Under the pieces are notes generated by a model. That model saw only the letters and a program-made list of their open reading frames with translations, had not been told where the DNA came from and did not search any database. A DNA stretch of 32,092 nucleotides from a bacterium. Lineage in GTDB: Bacteria; SAR324; XYD2-FULL-50-16. The stretch lies in assembly GCA_024275165.1 (NCBI GenBank), contig JAJRZQ010000035.1:1-32092 (forward strand), read 5' to 3'. Each line of letters starts with the position of its first letter. Positions within the stretch are counted from its first letter, which is position 1. The position numbers and the translations under genes were made by a program. Shown one piece after another: positions 15,254 through 24,450 of this stretch.

Positions 15254-16777
15254 TTAAAGCAGCAAAAAAGCGAGACTCATGACCAGAGTAGGAATCATCG
15301 CCGCCAAAGCGAGGTACAAGGGGCTAACCCCGTTTTCAAAGTGATGCTGCAAAATGGATTGCCCCGCTGGGTTGGGAGCATTGGCAATCACGGTAATCCC
15401 CCCACCGGTAACCGCGCCGGCAACAACCGCGTATTTCAGGCTGTCCGTAAAATCAGGCACTAGGCTACTCAGATAGGTAATGGCCGCATTGTCATTAAAG
15501 GCAGTCAGCACCGTGGCCCCAATGAACAGCGGAACCTCCGACAAACGACTTAAAATCGGGGCGATCCACCAAGCTTGTAAGCCTCCGTGAATCACCAAGC
15601 CCGCAAGGAAGAAACCGACCAATAAAGCGGGTTTGAGATCCAAACGGTTTTGATGATGGGCCGTGGCCTGCATAAAACCTAAGGAGAACAAAAACCCCCC
15701 GATAAACAGAGGTGGATAATGGGCATTCATTACCGTCCAGGCCATGAACAAGATATGCACCAAGGTGATCCAGGCGGGAACGGGCTCCTCGCGCGCGTCC
15801 CAGTCGGGCCGTTTTTTGTCTTCCGCTATAACTTCAGGCTGATGACTCACCAACAAGCTAAAATCTTTTTTAAAGATCATATAATAAATCAGGTTTGCCA
15901 CTAGAATACCTAAAACCGCTTTCCAACCATAATAGGTAAGCATGTGCATCATGTCCCAGTTCCACTTCCCCGCGACCATCAACACCGGAGGAGCCGCAAA
16001 ATGGGTGAGGGTTCCCCCCACCGAGACATTGACGAACAACAGGCCGATGGTCCCGTAGGCAAAGCGCTTGGTCGGCTTATAATGGTAAAACTGACGGCTC
16101 AAAAGCATCGCCCCGATGGTCATTGCCGCCGGCTCGGTGATAAAGCTGCCCAGTAGAGGCGCCACGGTTAAAATAACCAACCACCAAGCAGCGGGGCTGC
16201 TGCCGCCAAGACCGGCGAGAAAACCCAAGGATTTTTTCGAGAGTTCAAGAATCGGGCGGGTTGCCGCCAAAGCCATGATGACCACCACAAACATGGGTTC
16301 GGTAAAATTCACGGTCAACAGGTACTCAACCGAAGCATGATAGCCGAAATCAAGACTCAAAAGAGCGATTAAAACCAAAGTCCACAAGCCAAAGATCACT
16401 TCCACCTCACCTAAGAAGTGAAAAAACTCCGCTCCAAAATGAACCTCGGGAACAACGGCCCCGTCATATTTCAGGTGGACTCCGTTCTCTGCCACCTTTT
16501 CAGTGTGTTTTTCCTCTAAATAGTGGGCAAAGGCTTGGAATTTTCCAGCTAAAAAGGTATGGGTGATGGCCAGCACAAAAATGACGGTTACCCACAGGTT
16601 TAAAGGCTCCACTTCAATACGATGGGTGAGAATCTCACCCAAAGAGGTCAGGTCATGATCGCCGTAGGCGTCTAATGGCATGGGAAAAGCAATGCCCGTT
16701 GAGCCCTCTCCGCTCGAAGCGAACAGAACCCCAGGCAAAAAGACGAACAATAAAAAAAACAAAAATCGATGGATCAC
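15254..16777 (-). CDS. Putative Na+/H+ antiporter (Na_H_antiport_3 family)
   Basis: 507 residues, about a dozen membrane segments, starting with an N-terminal hydrophobic leader (MIHRFLFFLLFVFLPGVLFASS). Sequence blocks fit the putative Na+/H+ antiporter family related to NhaD: FAHYLEEKHTEKVAENGVHLKYDGAVV, FITEPAAMTIGAML, GGTLTHFAAPPVLMVAGKW, FNDNAAITYLSSLV and GGITVIANAPNPAG. The Asp/Asn-rich FNDNAAITYL segment and the NAPNPAG loop are the expected ion-handling elements in this superfamily. The start is GTG at 16777, with AGGAGGA seven bases upstream. Probable role is Na+ expulsion and pH balance; the exact substrate is not provable from sequence. Confidence 0.88.
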   Translation of the reverse strand: MIHRFLFFLLFVFLPGVLFASSGEGSTGIAFPMPLDAYGDHDLTSLGEILTHRIEVEPLNLWVTVIFVLAITHTFLAGKFQAFAHYLEEKHTEKVAENGVHLKYDGAVVPEVHFGAEFFHFLGEVEVIFGLWTLVLIALLSLDFGYHASVEYLLTVNFTEPMFVVVIMALAATRPILELSKKSLGFLAGLGGSSPAAWWLVILTVAPLLGSFITEPAAMTIGAMLLSRQFYHYKPTKRFAYGTIGLLFVNVSVGGTLTHFAAPPVLMVAGKWNWDMMHMLTYYGWKAVLGILVANLIYYMIFKKDFSLLVSHQPEVIAEDKKRPDWDAREEPVPAWITLVHILFMAWTVMNAHYPPLFIGGFLFSLGFMQATAHHQNRLDLKPALLVGFFLAGLVIHGGLQAWWIAPILSRLSEVPLFIGATVLTAFNDNAAITYLSSLVPDFTDSLKYAVVAGAVTGGGITVIANAPNPAGQSILQHHFENGVSPLYLALAAMIPTLVMSLAFLLL

Positions 16778-16925
16778 GGATATTCCTCCTAGGGGAAGGT
16801 AAAAGATAGGTTCTATAAGAATAACACCGAGAATCGTTGCCTACAAGCACAAAAAGATCAAGCCTTGCTCTACGGGCAATCAACTGTTAAAAAGGAATTA
16901 AACTTTCTAAAGGGTACATTTTTCC

Positions 16926-16954
16926 TTGTGAGAAAAATAAAACATATGTACACT
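16926..16954 (+). promoter_or_regulatory. Probable recA promoter with LexA-like palindrome in the spacer
   Basis: TTGTGA (16926-16931) and TACACT (16949-16954) are separated by exactly 17 bases. Between them and running into the -10 is AAACATATGTAC (16940-16951), with the core palindrome ACATATGT. This resembles the Gram-positive-type LexA box (GAACATATGTTC) at most positions. The location over the promoter, about 40 bases upstream of the recA start, is what an SOS operator would show. No lexA gene is in the window to confirm the binding motif. Confidence 0.5.
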
Positions 16955-16992
16955 TTTTTTAAAGTTCAGCCCTATAACCTCCAGGAGTAATC

Positions 16993-18078
16993 ATGTGGGA
17001 CAACGATAAAACAGGCGCCGTGCAAGGCGCCCTCTCGCAAATTGATCGGCAATTCGGCAAAGGCGCCATCATGCGCATGAATGAAGGCGCTATCGAAGAT
17101 ATCCCCACCACCTCGACAGGAGTTTTAGGCCTCGATATCGCTTTAGGTTGCGGTGGCCTGCCCGTGGGCCGAGTCGTTGAAATCTTCGGCAAGGAATCCT
17201 CCGGCAAAACCACCATCGCCCTTCACGCCGTTGCCGAAGTACAAAAAAAAGGCGGGATCGCTGCCTTTATCGACGCGGAACACGCCTTGGATATTTCCTA
17301 CGCCCGCAAACTCGGAATCCATGTCGATGACCTTTTGGTTTCACAACCCGATTACGGTGAGCAAGCCTTGGAAATCGTTGATATTTTAGTCCGCAGTGGC
17401 GGCATTGACTTAATCGTCGTCGATTCCGTTGCCGCCTTGGTACCAAGAGCTGAAATCAATGGAGAAATGGGAGACTCCCATGTAGGGCTGCAAGCCCGTT
17501 TGATGAGCCAGGCTTTGCGCAAACTCACCGGCACCCTCTCCAAATCTCACTGTACCATTATCTTTATCAATCAATTGAGAATGAAGATCGGGGTCATGTA
17601 CGGGAACCCCGAAGTGACCACCGGAGGCAATGCCCTCAAATTTTACGCCTCGGTACGCTTGGATATCCGCAGGGTCACCGACATCAAACAAGGCGAAGAA
17701 GTCATCGGCTCTCGCATGCGGTGCAAGGTCGTGAAAAACAAAGTGGCGCCCCCTTTTAAAACCGTGGAATTCGATATTATCTTTGGGGAGGGCGTTTCTC
17801 GCACCGGGAACCTCTTAGATATCGCCGCCGAAGACGGCATCATTAAAAAAAGCGGAAGCTGGTACTCCTATGGCGATAACCGGATCGGCCAAGGGCGCGA
17901 AACAGCGAAGGCTTTTTTAGAAGAGAACCCCGAATTATTCACAGAAATCGACCAGGTCGTACGGACGCAGTATGGCTTTATCACCACCCCTTTACCCGCG
18001 ATGGAGCCGCCCAAAGCAAAAACCACGGGCAAAGGCAAAGGGAGTCAAAAAGCAGAAGCCCTGGCGGAAAAAAGTTAA
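16993..18078 (+). CDS. recA: Recombinase RecA
   Basis: 361 residues, full length. RecA forms filaments on single-stranded DNA, drives homologous strand exchange and stimulates LexA self-cleavage. Visible landmarks: Walker [10 protein letters not shown] (near residue 64), [14 protein letters not shown], Walker [20 protein letters not shown]-binding loop region [51 protein letters not shown], and the C-terminal [10 protein letters not shown]. The tail ends in a Lys/Pro/Gly-rich stretch ([12 protein letters not shown]) rather than the acidic tail of E. coli RecA. AGGAG lies before the ATG. It is apparently transcribed alone. Confidence 0.98.
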   Translation: MWDNDKTGAVQGALSQIDRQFGKGAIMRMNEGAIEDIPTTSTGVLGLDIALGCGGLPVGRVVEIFGKESSGKTTIALHAVAEVQKKGGIAAFIDAEHALDISYARKLGIHVDDLLVSQPDYGEQALEIVDILVRSGGIDLIVVDSVAALVPRAEINGEMGDSHVGLQARLMSQALRKLTGTLSKSHCTIIFINQLRMKIGVMYGNPEVTTGGNALKFYASVRLDIRRVTDIKQGEEVIGSRMRCKVVKNKVAPPFKTVEFDIIFGEGVSRTGNLLDIAAEDGIIKKSGSWYSYGDNRIGQGRETAKAFLEENPELFTEIDQVVRTQYGFITTPLPAMEPPKAKTTGKGKGSQKAEALAEKS

Positions 18079-18159
18079 TTTTTCTCCTCCCCAACCGCCG
18101 GGGCCGACTCCTTTTCTCTTCCATTTTTACCCCCCTTTGCCGGAGTCTAAAAAAGGCTC

Positions 18160-18188
18160 TTGATCTTTCCTAGGCTGCAAGTTAAGAT
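18160..18188 (+). promoter_or_regulatory. groESL promoter
   Basis: TTGATC (18160-18165), a 17-base spacer, and TAAGAT (18183-18188) make a good sigma-70-type promoter. Transcription would start at about 18195, so that the CIRCE element lies at the very 5' end of the transcript, the classic arrangement for HrcA control. Confidence 0.65.
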
Positions 18189-18195
18189 CAAAACA

Positions 18196-18222
18196 TTAGC
18201 ACTCTTCTTGATAGAGTGCTAC
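18196..18222 (+). promoter_or_regulatory. CIRCE operator (HrcA binding site)
   Basis: TTAGCACTC, nine bases, then GAGTGCTAC. This matches the CIRCE consensus (TTAGCACTC-N9-GAGTGCTAA) except for the final base. It sits just downstream of the predicted -10 and about 80 bases before groES. HrcA bound here represses the operon until heat shock titrates GroEL. hrcA itself is not in the window. A small hairpin (CAACTC-CGG-GAGTTG) lies directly after it in the leader. Confidence 0.95.
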
Positions 18223-18301
18223 CAACTCCGGGAGTTGAGGAGTAAAAACCTCCAACCCCTAATTTGTTTCTTTACCATTTTCAACGCTACAAGAGGAATC
18301 T

Positions 18302-18592
18302 ATGAAGTTACAACCCCTAAATGACCGCGTGATCGTCAAACGCAAAGAAGCGGAATTGACCACCACCAGCGGGATCATCATTCCCGATACAGCTAAGGAA
18401 AAGCCTCAAGAAGGTGAAGTCCTCGCCGTTGGCAAAGGACGCATCAAAGAAGACGGCAGCGTCATCGCTTTGGATGTCAAGCCCGGTGACCGCGTTCTCT
18501 TTGGCAAATATTCAGGAAACGAAATCAAAATTGATGGCGAAGAGCTCATCATGATGCGTGAAGACGACATCCTAGCCATCATTCTCTCTTAA
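18302..18592 (+). CDS. groES: Co-chaperonin GroES
   Basis: 96 residues. GroES is the seven-subunit lid of the GroEL folding chamber. Typical sequence throughout: [46 protein letters not shown], the mobile loop around [10 protein letters not shown], and the C-terminal [27 protein letters not shown] precedes the ATG. groEL follows after 37 bases. Confidence 0.98.
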   Translation: MKLQPLNDRVIVKRKEAELTTTSGIIIPDTAKEKPQEGEVLAVGKGRIKEDGSVIALDVKPGDRVLFGKYSGNEIKIDGEELIMMREDDILAIILS

Positions 18593-18617
18593 TTCTAAAC
18601 CTATTACTATAACATAA

Positions 18618-20294
<1,677 letters not shown>

Positions 20295-20308
20295 TGCCCC
20301 TGCTTGTT

Positions 20309-20326
20309 GGAGGAGCTTGCTCCTCC
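20309..20326 (+). other. GC-rich stem-loop after groEL
   Basis: GGAGGAG-CTTG-CTCCTCC is a compact 7-bp hairpin 14 bases after the groEL stop. No T-tract follows immediately; the true terminator is the next hairpin at 20340. It may protect the 3' end or help pausing. Confidence 0.45.
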
Positions 20327-20339
20327 TGCTTGAATCACC

Positions 20340-20366
20340 AAGGGCCGCTCGTCGGCCCTTTTTTTT
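20340..20366 (+). terminator. Rho-independent terminator of groESL
   Basis: AAGGGCCG-CTCGT-CGGCCCTT is a perfect 8-bp stem with a five-base loop followed by a long T run (to 20366). This is the first and strongest member of the tandem repeat array at 20344-20486. Confidence 0.88.
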
Positions 20367-20486
20367 GCCTCAAAACTTTTAATTGCCGCTCGTCGGCCCT
20401 TTTTTTTGCCTCAAAACTTTTAATTGCCGCTCGCCAGCCCTTTTTTTGCCTCAAAACTTTTAATTGCCGCTCGTCGGCCCTTTTTT
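20344..20486 (+). repeat. Four tandem copies of a terminator-containing unit (~41 bp)
   Basis: Copies begin at 20344, 20385, 20426 and 20466, so the period is 41, 41 and 40 bases. Each has GCCGCTCG(T/C)C(G/A)GCCC, a run of six to eight T's and, except for the last, the linker GCCTCAAAACTTTTAATT. Only copy 1 has the full 8-bp stem, because copies 2-4 are preceded by AATT and keep at most GCCG/CGGC. Copy 3 carries two changes (CGCCAGCCC) that break even that stem. Confidence 0.93.
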
Positions 20487-20547
20487 ATTTTTGCTAAAGG
20501 GGTTACAATCCCCCATTAGAAATAAAAAAGAGAACAGGCAACCCTGA

Positions 20548-20602
20548 AATATTCAATATTATGATATAAAAACAGCTAGTTGAATATTAAACGGCTGTTT
20601 TT
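20548..20602 (+). promoter_or_regulatory. Attenuator-like leader of the SMR pump gene
   Basis: AAAAACAGC (20568-20576) and GCTGTTTTT (20594-20602) pair into a terminator-like hairpin with a T-rich 3' arm, ending only 22 bases before the SMR start. The 17-base loop contains TTGAATATT (20580-20588), which is perfectly complementary to AATATTCAA (20548-20556) just upstream of the hairpin. The two pairings would compete or form a pseudoknot. This is the layout of a transcription attenuator. The rest of the 20487-20624 spacer holds a small GGGG-TTACAAT-CCCC stem and no clear promoter. Confidence 0.45.
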
Positions 20603-20624
20603 TCATTTAACTTCGGAGGTTTAA

Positions 20625-20948
20625 ATGAGTTCCTGGCTCTGGTTGTTTTTAGCCATTCTCGCAGAAGTCGTTGGCACCACGGCCTTAAAACTCAGTGAAG
20701 GCTTTACCCGTTGGCTCCCCATCCTGCTGCTCATCTTAGGTTACGGCTTTGCCATGTACGCCATGAGCCAAAGCCTGCGCGATCTTTCTTTAAGTTTGGT
20801 TTATGCGGTGTGGTCAGCGGCGGGCATCGGACTCATCACCTTAGTCGGCTTCTTCTTTTTTTCCGAGGATTTTTCCCTCCTCCAAGGCCTCAGCCTCTTG
20901 TTGATCCTTTTGGGGATCATCGGCCTGCGCTGGGAGCAAGCCGCTTGA
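20625..20948 (+). CDS. Small multidrug resistance (SMR) efflux protein, EmrE-like
   Basis: 107 residues, four membrane helices, the standard SMR length. It works as an antiparallel dimer exchanging protons for cationic compounds. The essential Glu14 lies in AILAEVVGTTALKLSEGFTRWLP, which matches the EmrE/Qac subtype rather than the guanidinium-exporter (Gdx/SugE) subtype. Tyr60 and Trp63 of the substrate site are present in VYAVWSAAGIGLI. One SMR gene is present, so a homodimer is expected. GGAGGT lies seven bases before the ATG. Polyamines or quaternary cations are the plausible substrates; the subtype call rests on motifs only. Confidence 0.93.
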   Translation: MSSWLWLFLAILAEVVGTTALKLSEGFTRWLPILLLILGYGFAMYAMSQSLRDLSLSLVYAVWSAAGIGLITLVGFFFFSEDFSLLQGLSLLLILLGIIGLRWEQAA

Positions 20949-21012
20949 ACCAAAACAACTTCCCGCTCCTTTCGACCCCGCGAATCAAAAGCAGGGCCAT
21001 TGCTCGCTCATT

Positions 21013-22278
21013 TCAAGGAGCGGCCAAATGCGCCTTGAAGGCATCGAGCAACTCTTGACTGAGCAAGGTGGTGGGGTTGTCGCTATAGCAGCAATCCACC
21101 TGGTACAAGCGGTTGAAGTAGTAAAACTGCCAACTGGCCGAACGAGCGGTCATTAAGGACATCACATCTTTAATATAACTCACCCCCCCTTTGGTCGCTT
21201 CGTTTTGGATGGCCGAGTCGGCGGTTCCCCACTCTCCGAAATTATAAGGGACCCCTTGAGCCTTCCAATAGGCAAGTACCTGGTCCATCTCGGAACTGAG
21301 ATAGGCTTTGTCGCGCGCCGCCGTGGTGCCCGCAAAGGTGGTTTCCATGGTTCCCGCTTCGGGGTAGCCCCCTCCGTCAATCCCCTTTTCGTCTTGCAGG
21401 GTGTAGTTGCCGGGGAGGTAGAAATGAAAATCATACATCGCATTCGCATCACTGACTAAAAACTGAAAACTCTGCAGGGTCGCCAAGTCTAAGTTGCTTA
21501 AGGTGGATTGATCGTTTTTGTCAAAAATCCAATTCACCATTTCAACAATTAAAAGATGATTGGTATCTTCTTTGCGGATTTCATCCACCAAGGCTTGGGC
21601 TAAGGTCTTCCATTGATCGACCGAACCGGTCGGTGCCGGTTCATTGAGCAGGTCAAAGGCGGCAATGGTGGTTTCGTCTTTGTACCTGCGGGCGATTTCC
21701 CGCCACAAGGCCTTAAAGCGGCTCTGGTAGGTGGCGTCGTCCCAGGTTCTCCAGCCGCAACCCAAGCAGGAGATGATACCCGCGCCCCCGGGGGCGACAT
21801 GCATATCCAAAATCAGATAGAGGTTGTACTTTTTCGCCCAGGCGATCACCTGGTCGAGCAAAGCCCAGCCAGAGGCCTTATAATTGCCTGGGTCGCTGTT
21901 GTCTTCAAAAATCCGATACGATAAATTGAGCCGCGCCACATTAAAACCAATCGTAGACAAAGAGGCAAAATGCTTTTCCTGGTACCAGGTCGTCACCGGG
22001 GTCCCCCAATCGGTATAGTCGGCCATCCGCCAATTTACGGAAGGGTCGCTGGAAGCAACCCGGTCGTACGACAAATTGACGCCCCTCAGTTGAATGGACT
22101 GGTTTGCCGCCCCGACCACCAAACCGGTACCGCTTCGTTTGACAAAGTCGCTCCCTACCGTCGGTGAGGTGAGGATCAGGCTGCCGGTGACCGTTCCCTC
22201 GTCTTTTTTCCTACAGCCAAGCAGCAACAGCAGTACAATAAAGGGAATACAAAACCGAAATTCGCGAGAACAAAACAT
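21013..22278 (-). CDS. Lipoprotein glycoside hydrolase family 5 (cellulase-like)
   Basis: 421 residues. The signal ends in a lipobox (VLLLLLGC) with CRKKDEG after it, so the enzyme is tethered to the envelope. The GH5 barrel follows: IQLRGVNLSYDR, FNVARLNLSYRIFED, LYLILDMHVAPGG, the acid/base Glu in AAFDLLNEPAP, YDFHFYLPGNY, and the nucleophile Glu in YNFGEWGTADS. GH5 enzymes cleave beta-1,4-linked glucans, mannans and related polymers; the exact substrate cannot be read from sequence. It has its own promoter-like sequence upstream and converges on the SMR gene with 64 bases between. The spacing and lack of neighbours suggest a single-gene unit. Confidence 0.9.
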   Translation of the reverse strand: MFCSREFRFCIPFIVLLLLLGCRKKDEGTVTGSLILTSPTVGSDFVKRSGTGLVVGAANQSIQLRGVNLSYDRVASSDPSVNWRMADYTDWGTPVTTWYQEKHFASLSTIGFNVARLNLSYRIFEDNSDPGNYKASGWALLDQVIAWAKKYNLYLILDMHVAPGGAGIISCLGCGWRTWDDATYQSRFKALWREIARRYKDETTIAAFDLLNEPAPTGSVDQWKTLAQALVDEIRKEDTNHLLIVEMVNWIFDKNDQSTLSNLDLATLQSFQFLVSDANAMYDFHFYLPGNYTLQDEKGIDGGGYPEAGTMETTFAGTTAARDKAYLSSEMDQVLAYWKAQGVPYNFGEWGTADSAIQNEATKGGVSYIKDVMSLMTARSASWQFYYFNRLYQVDCCYSDNPTTLLSQELLDAFKAHLAAP

Positions 22279-22319
22279 AGCGATACACCCAAAAATAAAT
22301 TAGGGGCTTGGTACGGTGG

Positions 22320-22348
22320 AGCATAACAGGGCGCAACCAAATAGACAA
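22320..22348 (-). promoter_or_regulatory. Probable promoter of the GH5 gene
   Basis: On the minus strand, TTGTCT (22348-22343), 17 bases, then TATGCT (22325-22320). The predicted transcript would start about 30-35 bases before the GH5 ATG at 22278. No other gene lies in the 22279-22408 spacer. Confidence 0.5.
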
Positions 22349-22408
22349 TCTTTGACGAAATGAACTACAGGAAAGAAAATGACCGATGAACCGAAAAAAA
22401 CAAAAAAC

Positions 22409-23530
22409 TCAAGACAAAGAAGTGGCGGCAAGGGCGAGAACAAGCTCTTGCGCCACCTTTTCGGGCTTCACCGGCAACAAATCGGGATGAAAAGAAAGCC
22501 GCAAAGTGCTTTTGATTTCTGGGGGAGAAAACCCCAAGGCGGTCAAGGTGGGAGAGAGCTTTTTGCTCTTGGCGTTGCAGGCGCTGCCGGTGCTGACCAT
22601 CACCCCTTGGCCGCTGAGTTGGTTGAGTAGAATTTCACCAAGGCAACCGGGGAAAAAGAGCAACAAAATATAGGGACTCGCCATGGCCGGTTCAAAGCAG
22701 CGCACCTGGGGCAGTTTCTGCTGCAACCGGCCCATCAATTCTTGTTTAAAGCGGCTCACCTTGCGCAGGTTTTCCGCCTGTTTGTTGATCGCCCTTGCCC
22801 CTGCCCATTGCAGGCTCAAGGCCCCGCAAAGGTTTTCGGTTCCCGAGCGGAGGCCGAACTCCTGCCCGCCCCCCTGCTGCTGTACGCTTAAAGGTTGAGG
22901 CGTCGTGCGAATCAAGGCCCCGACTCCGGGTAGAGCTCGAAATTTATGACCACTGATGGAATAGAGGTCGATCCCTTTGAGGTTGCAGGGGAATTTGCCA
23001 AAAGCCTGCACCCCGTCCACATGAAACAGGCTTTGGGGGGAACCCGCCTTGATTTGCGCCGCCAATTCCGTCACCGGCTGCATCACCCCGGTTTCACTAT
23101 TCACCTGTTGAATGCTGATCAGATCGGGTCGCTCCCTTAAGGCCGCGGCTAAATCCGCCTCATCAATGCTTCCGTCGCGGCGGTGCTTCAGGCGCCTGAC
23201 CGGCACCCCTTTGCCTTCCAGCTCCTTTGCCGTTTGAGCCACCGCGGCATGCTCCAACCCCGAAATCAGCAGGCGTCCGCCTGGTTTCAGGCCTCCCTTT
23301 AAAGCGAGATTGATGCTCTCGGTTCCCCCACTGGTAAAGATCACCGCCTCTTCAGGCAGGTGAAACAACCCCGCCAACCAAGCTCTCGCGCCCCGCAGGG
23401 CCGAAGCGGCTTTTTTGCCCGCCTCGTGAGTGGCCGAGGGGTTGCCGGGCAGAGTTTGGTAAAACTGGGCTAAATAGGGCCAGATTTCGGGGTCGGGGGG
23501 CAGGGTCGCGGCAGCATCAAGATAGATCAT
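22409..23530 (-). CDS. Cysteine desulfurase (NifS/IscS-type class V aminotransferase)
   Basis: 373 residues. A PLP enzyme that takes sulphur from cysteine as an enzyme persulphide for Fe-S cluster or thio-cofactor synthesis. Visible: MIYLDAAATLPPDP, GNPSATHEAGKKA, VIFTSGGTESINLALKG, LEHAAV, VNSETGVMQPV, FHVDGVQAFGK, the PLP lysine in SISGHKF, and the catalytic Cys in VSTGSACNAKSKKLS. The SGHKFRALPGVG block differs from the usual SGHKxxGPKGxG, so it is an outlier within the NifS group. No iscU, iscA or iscR genes are near. Its ATG overlaps the purQ stop (ATGA), so the two are co-translated. Confidence 0.92.
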   Translation of the reverse strand: MIYLDAAATLPPDPEIWPYLAQFYQTLPGNPSATHEAGKKAASALRGARAWLAGLFHLPEEAVIFTSGGTESINLALKGGLKPGGRLLISGLEHAAVAQTAKELEGKGVPVRRLKHRRDGSIDEADLAAALRERPDLISIQQVNSETGVMQPVTELAAQIKAGSPQSLFHVDGVQAFGKFPCNLKGIDLYSISGHKFRALPGVGALIRTTPQPLSVQQQGGGQEFGLRSGTENLCGALSLQWAGARAINKQAENLRKVSRFKQELMGRLQQKLPQVRCFEPAMASPYILLLFFPGCLGEILLNQLSGQGVMVSTGSACNAKSKKLSPTLTALGFSPPEIKSTLRLSFHPDLLPVKPEKVAQELVLALAATSLS

Positions 23531-24339
23531 GCAGAATCATTTAAGTAGCGATAGGCGTTTTTAAAGAAGATCAAGCCCTCTCCTTCTTCCCCCTGAAAGG
23601 GTTGACTAGTCCAATGAGGATGATTTGTATAATGATTATAAGCCTCTGGATGAGGCATCAAACCAAAAACCGTTCCCTCTAGGTTGCTCAAGGCGGCCGC
23701 GTTTTCCCACGATCCATTGGGGTTTAAGGGATAAACTTCCGTAGGGCGACCCTCGGTATCTGCGTACCTTAGACCAATCAGATTGTGTTTGATAATTTCT
23801 TGTTCCACCATGGCGTTTTTCACTACGAGTTGCCCTTCACCATGGCGTACGGGAAGATAAATGCGGTCGATTCCAGTTAAAAAAGGGCTGGAATTGCCCT
23901 CATTTTTTTTCAACCAGACCCAGCGATCCTCAAACTGACCTTGAACATTATGCGCCAAACTCGCCGATTGGGTGGTAAACGCATCTTCACTAAAAGGGAG
24001 CAGCCCCAACTTGACTAAAAACTGAAACCCGTTGCAGATTCCCAAAATTAATCGGCCCTGTCGCAGGTACTCCTTTAATTGTTCCCTCAGTTTTGGCTCT
24101 GCCCCGTATTTAAATCGATTTACATTGACCCGCGCGCTACCGAGGTAATCCCCGTCTAAAAAACCGCCAATAAAAACAATCAAGCCGTAATCGAACAGAT
24201 TGACCCGCCCTTGGAGCAAATCCAGAGTATGGACTACCTCAGCCCCTTCTGCCCCCGCCCGCAAGCAGGAGTATTGAGTTTCTTTCTCACAGTTGAGCCC
24301 CAGGCCGGATGGGATCAATGTTTTTGTCGGTCCTTTCAT
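23527..24339 (-). CDS. purQ: Phosphoribosylformylglycinamidine synthase glutaminase subunit
   Basis: 270 residues, a PurQ-type class I glutamine amidotransferase that supplies ammonia to PurL in step four of purine synthesis. Features: IPSGLGLNCEKETQYSCLRAGAE at the start, FIGGFLDGDYLGSARVNVNRF, the nucleophile Cys in LGICNGFQFLVKLGLLP, LPVRHGEGQLV, and the His-Glu pair in FGLMPHPEAYNHY. It is longer than the ~225-residue small PurQ and resembles the larger archaeal/bacterial form. AGGAGGA lies eight bases before the ATG. It is not beside purL or purS; the next gene is a cysteine desulfurase. Confidence 0.9.
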   Translation of the reverse strand: MKGPTKTLIPSGLGLNCEKETQYSCLRAGAEGAEVVHTLDLLQGRVNLFDYGLIVFIGGFLDGDYLGSARVNVNRFKYGAEPKLREQLKEYLRQGRLILGICNGFQFLVKLGLLPFSEDAFTTQSASLAHNVQGQFEDRWVWLKKNEGNSSPFLTGIDRIYLPVRHGEGQLVVKNAMVEQEIIKHNLIGLRYADTEGRPTEVYPLNPNGSWENAAALSNLEGTVFGLMPHPEAYNHYTNHPHWTSQPFQGEEGEGLIFFKNAYRYLNDSA

Positions 24340-24450
24340 TTTGTTCCTCCTGCTTCTTTTTAAAGCAGGGGCGGCATTTTGAAAAGCCCCATCTTCCTTG
24401 ACGAATCCTCGTATTGCGTAGCAAACTAGGATATTAACCTATGGCCCGTT

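Noticed and set aside
16973-16978. TATAAC as the recA -10 box
   Set aside because: Transcription would then begin at about the ribosome-binding site, leaving no leader for translation; the 16926-16954 pair fits better.
20344-20486. CRISPR array
   Set aside because: The units are direct tandem copies with no unique spacers, and each carries a T-tract typical of terminators.
20561-20569. Minimal leader ORF (ATG ATA TAA) in the SMR leader
   Set aside because: No ribosome-binding site precedes it and a two-codon frame is expected by chance in such A/T-rich sequence.
20490-20624. Guanidine riboswitch upstream of the SMR gene
   Set aside because: I could not place the conserved ACGR loops or other class signatures, and the protein is of EmrE/Qac type rather than Gdx type.
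20964-21022. CGCTCCTT/AAGGAGCG inverted repeat between the SMR and GH5 genes as a bidirectional terminator
   Set aside because: The loop is over 40 bases, there is no T-tract, and one arm lies in the GH5 coding end.
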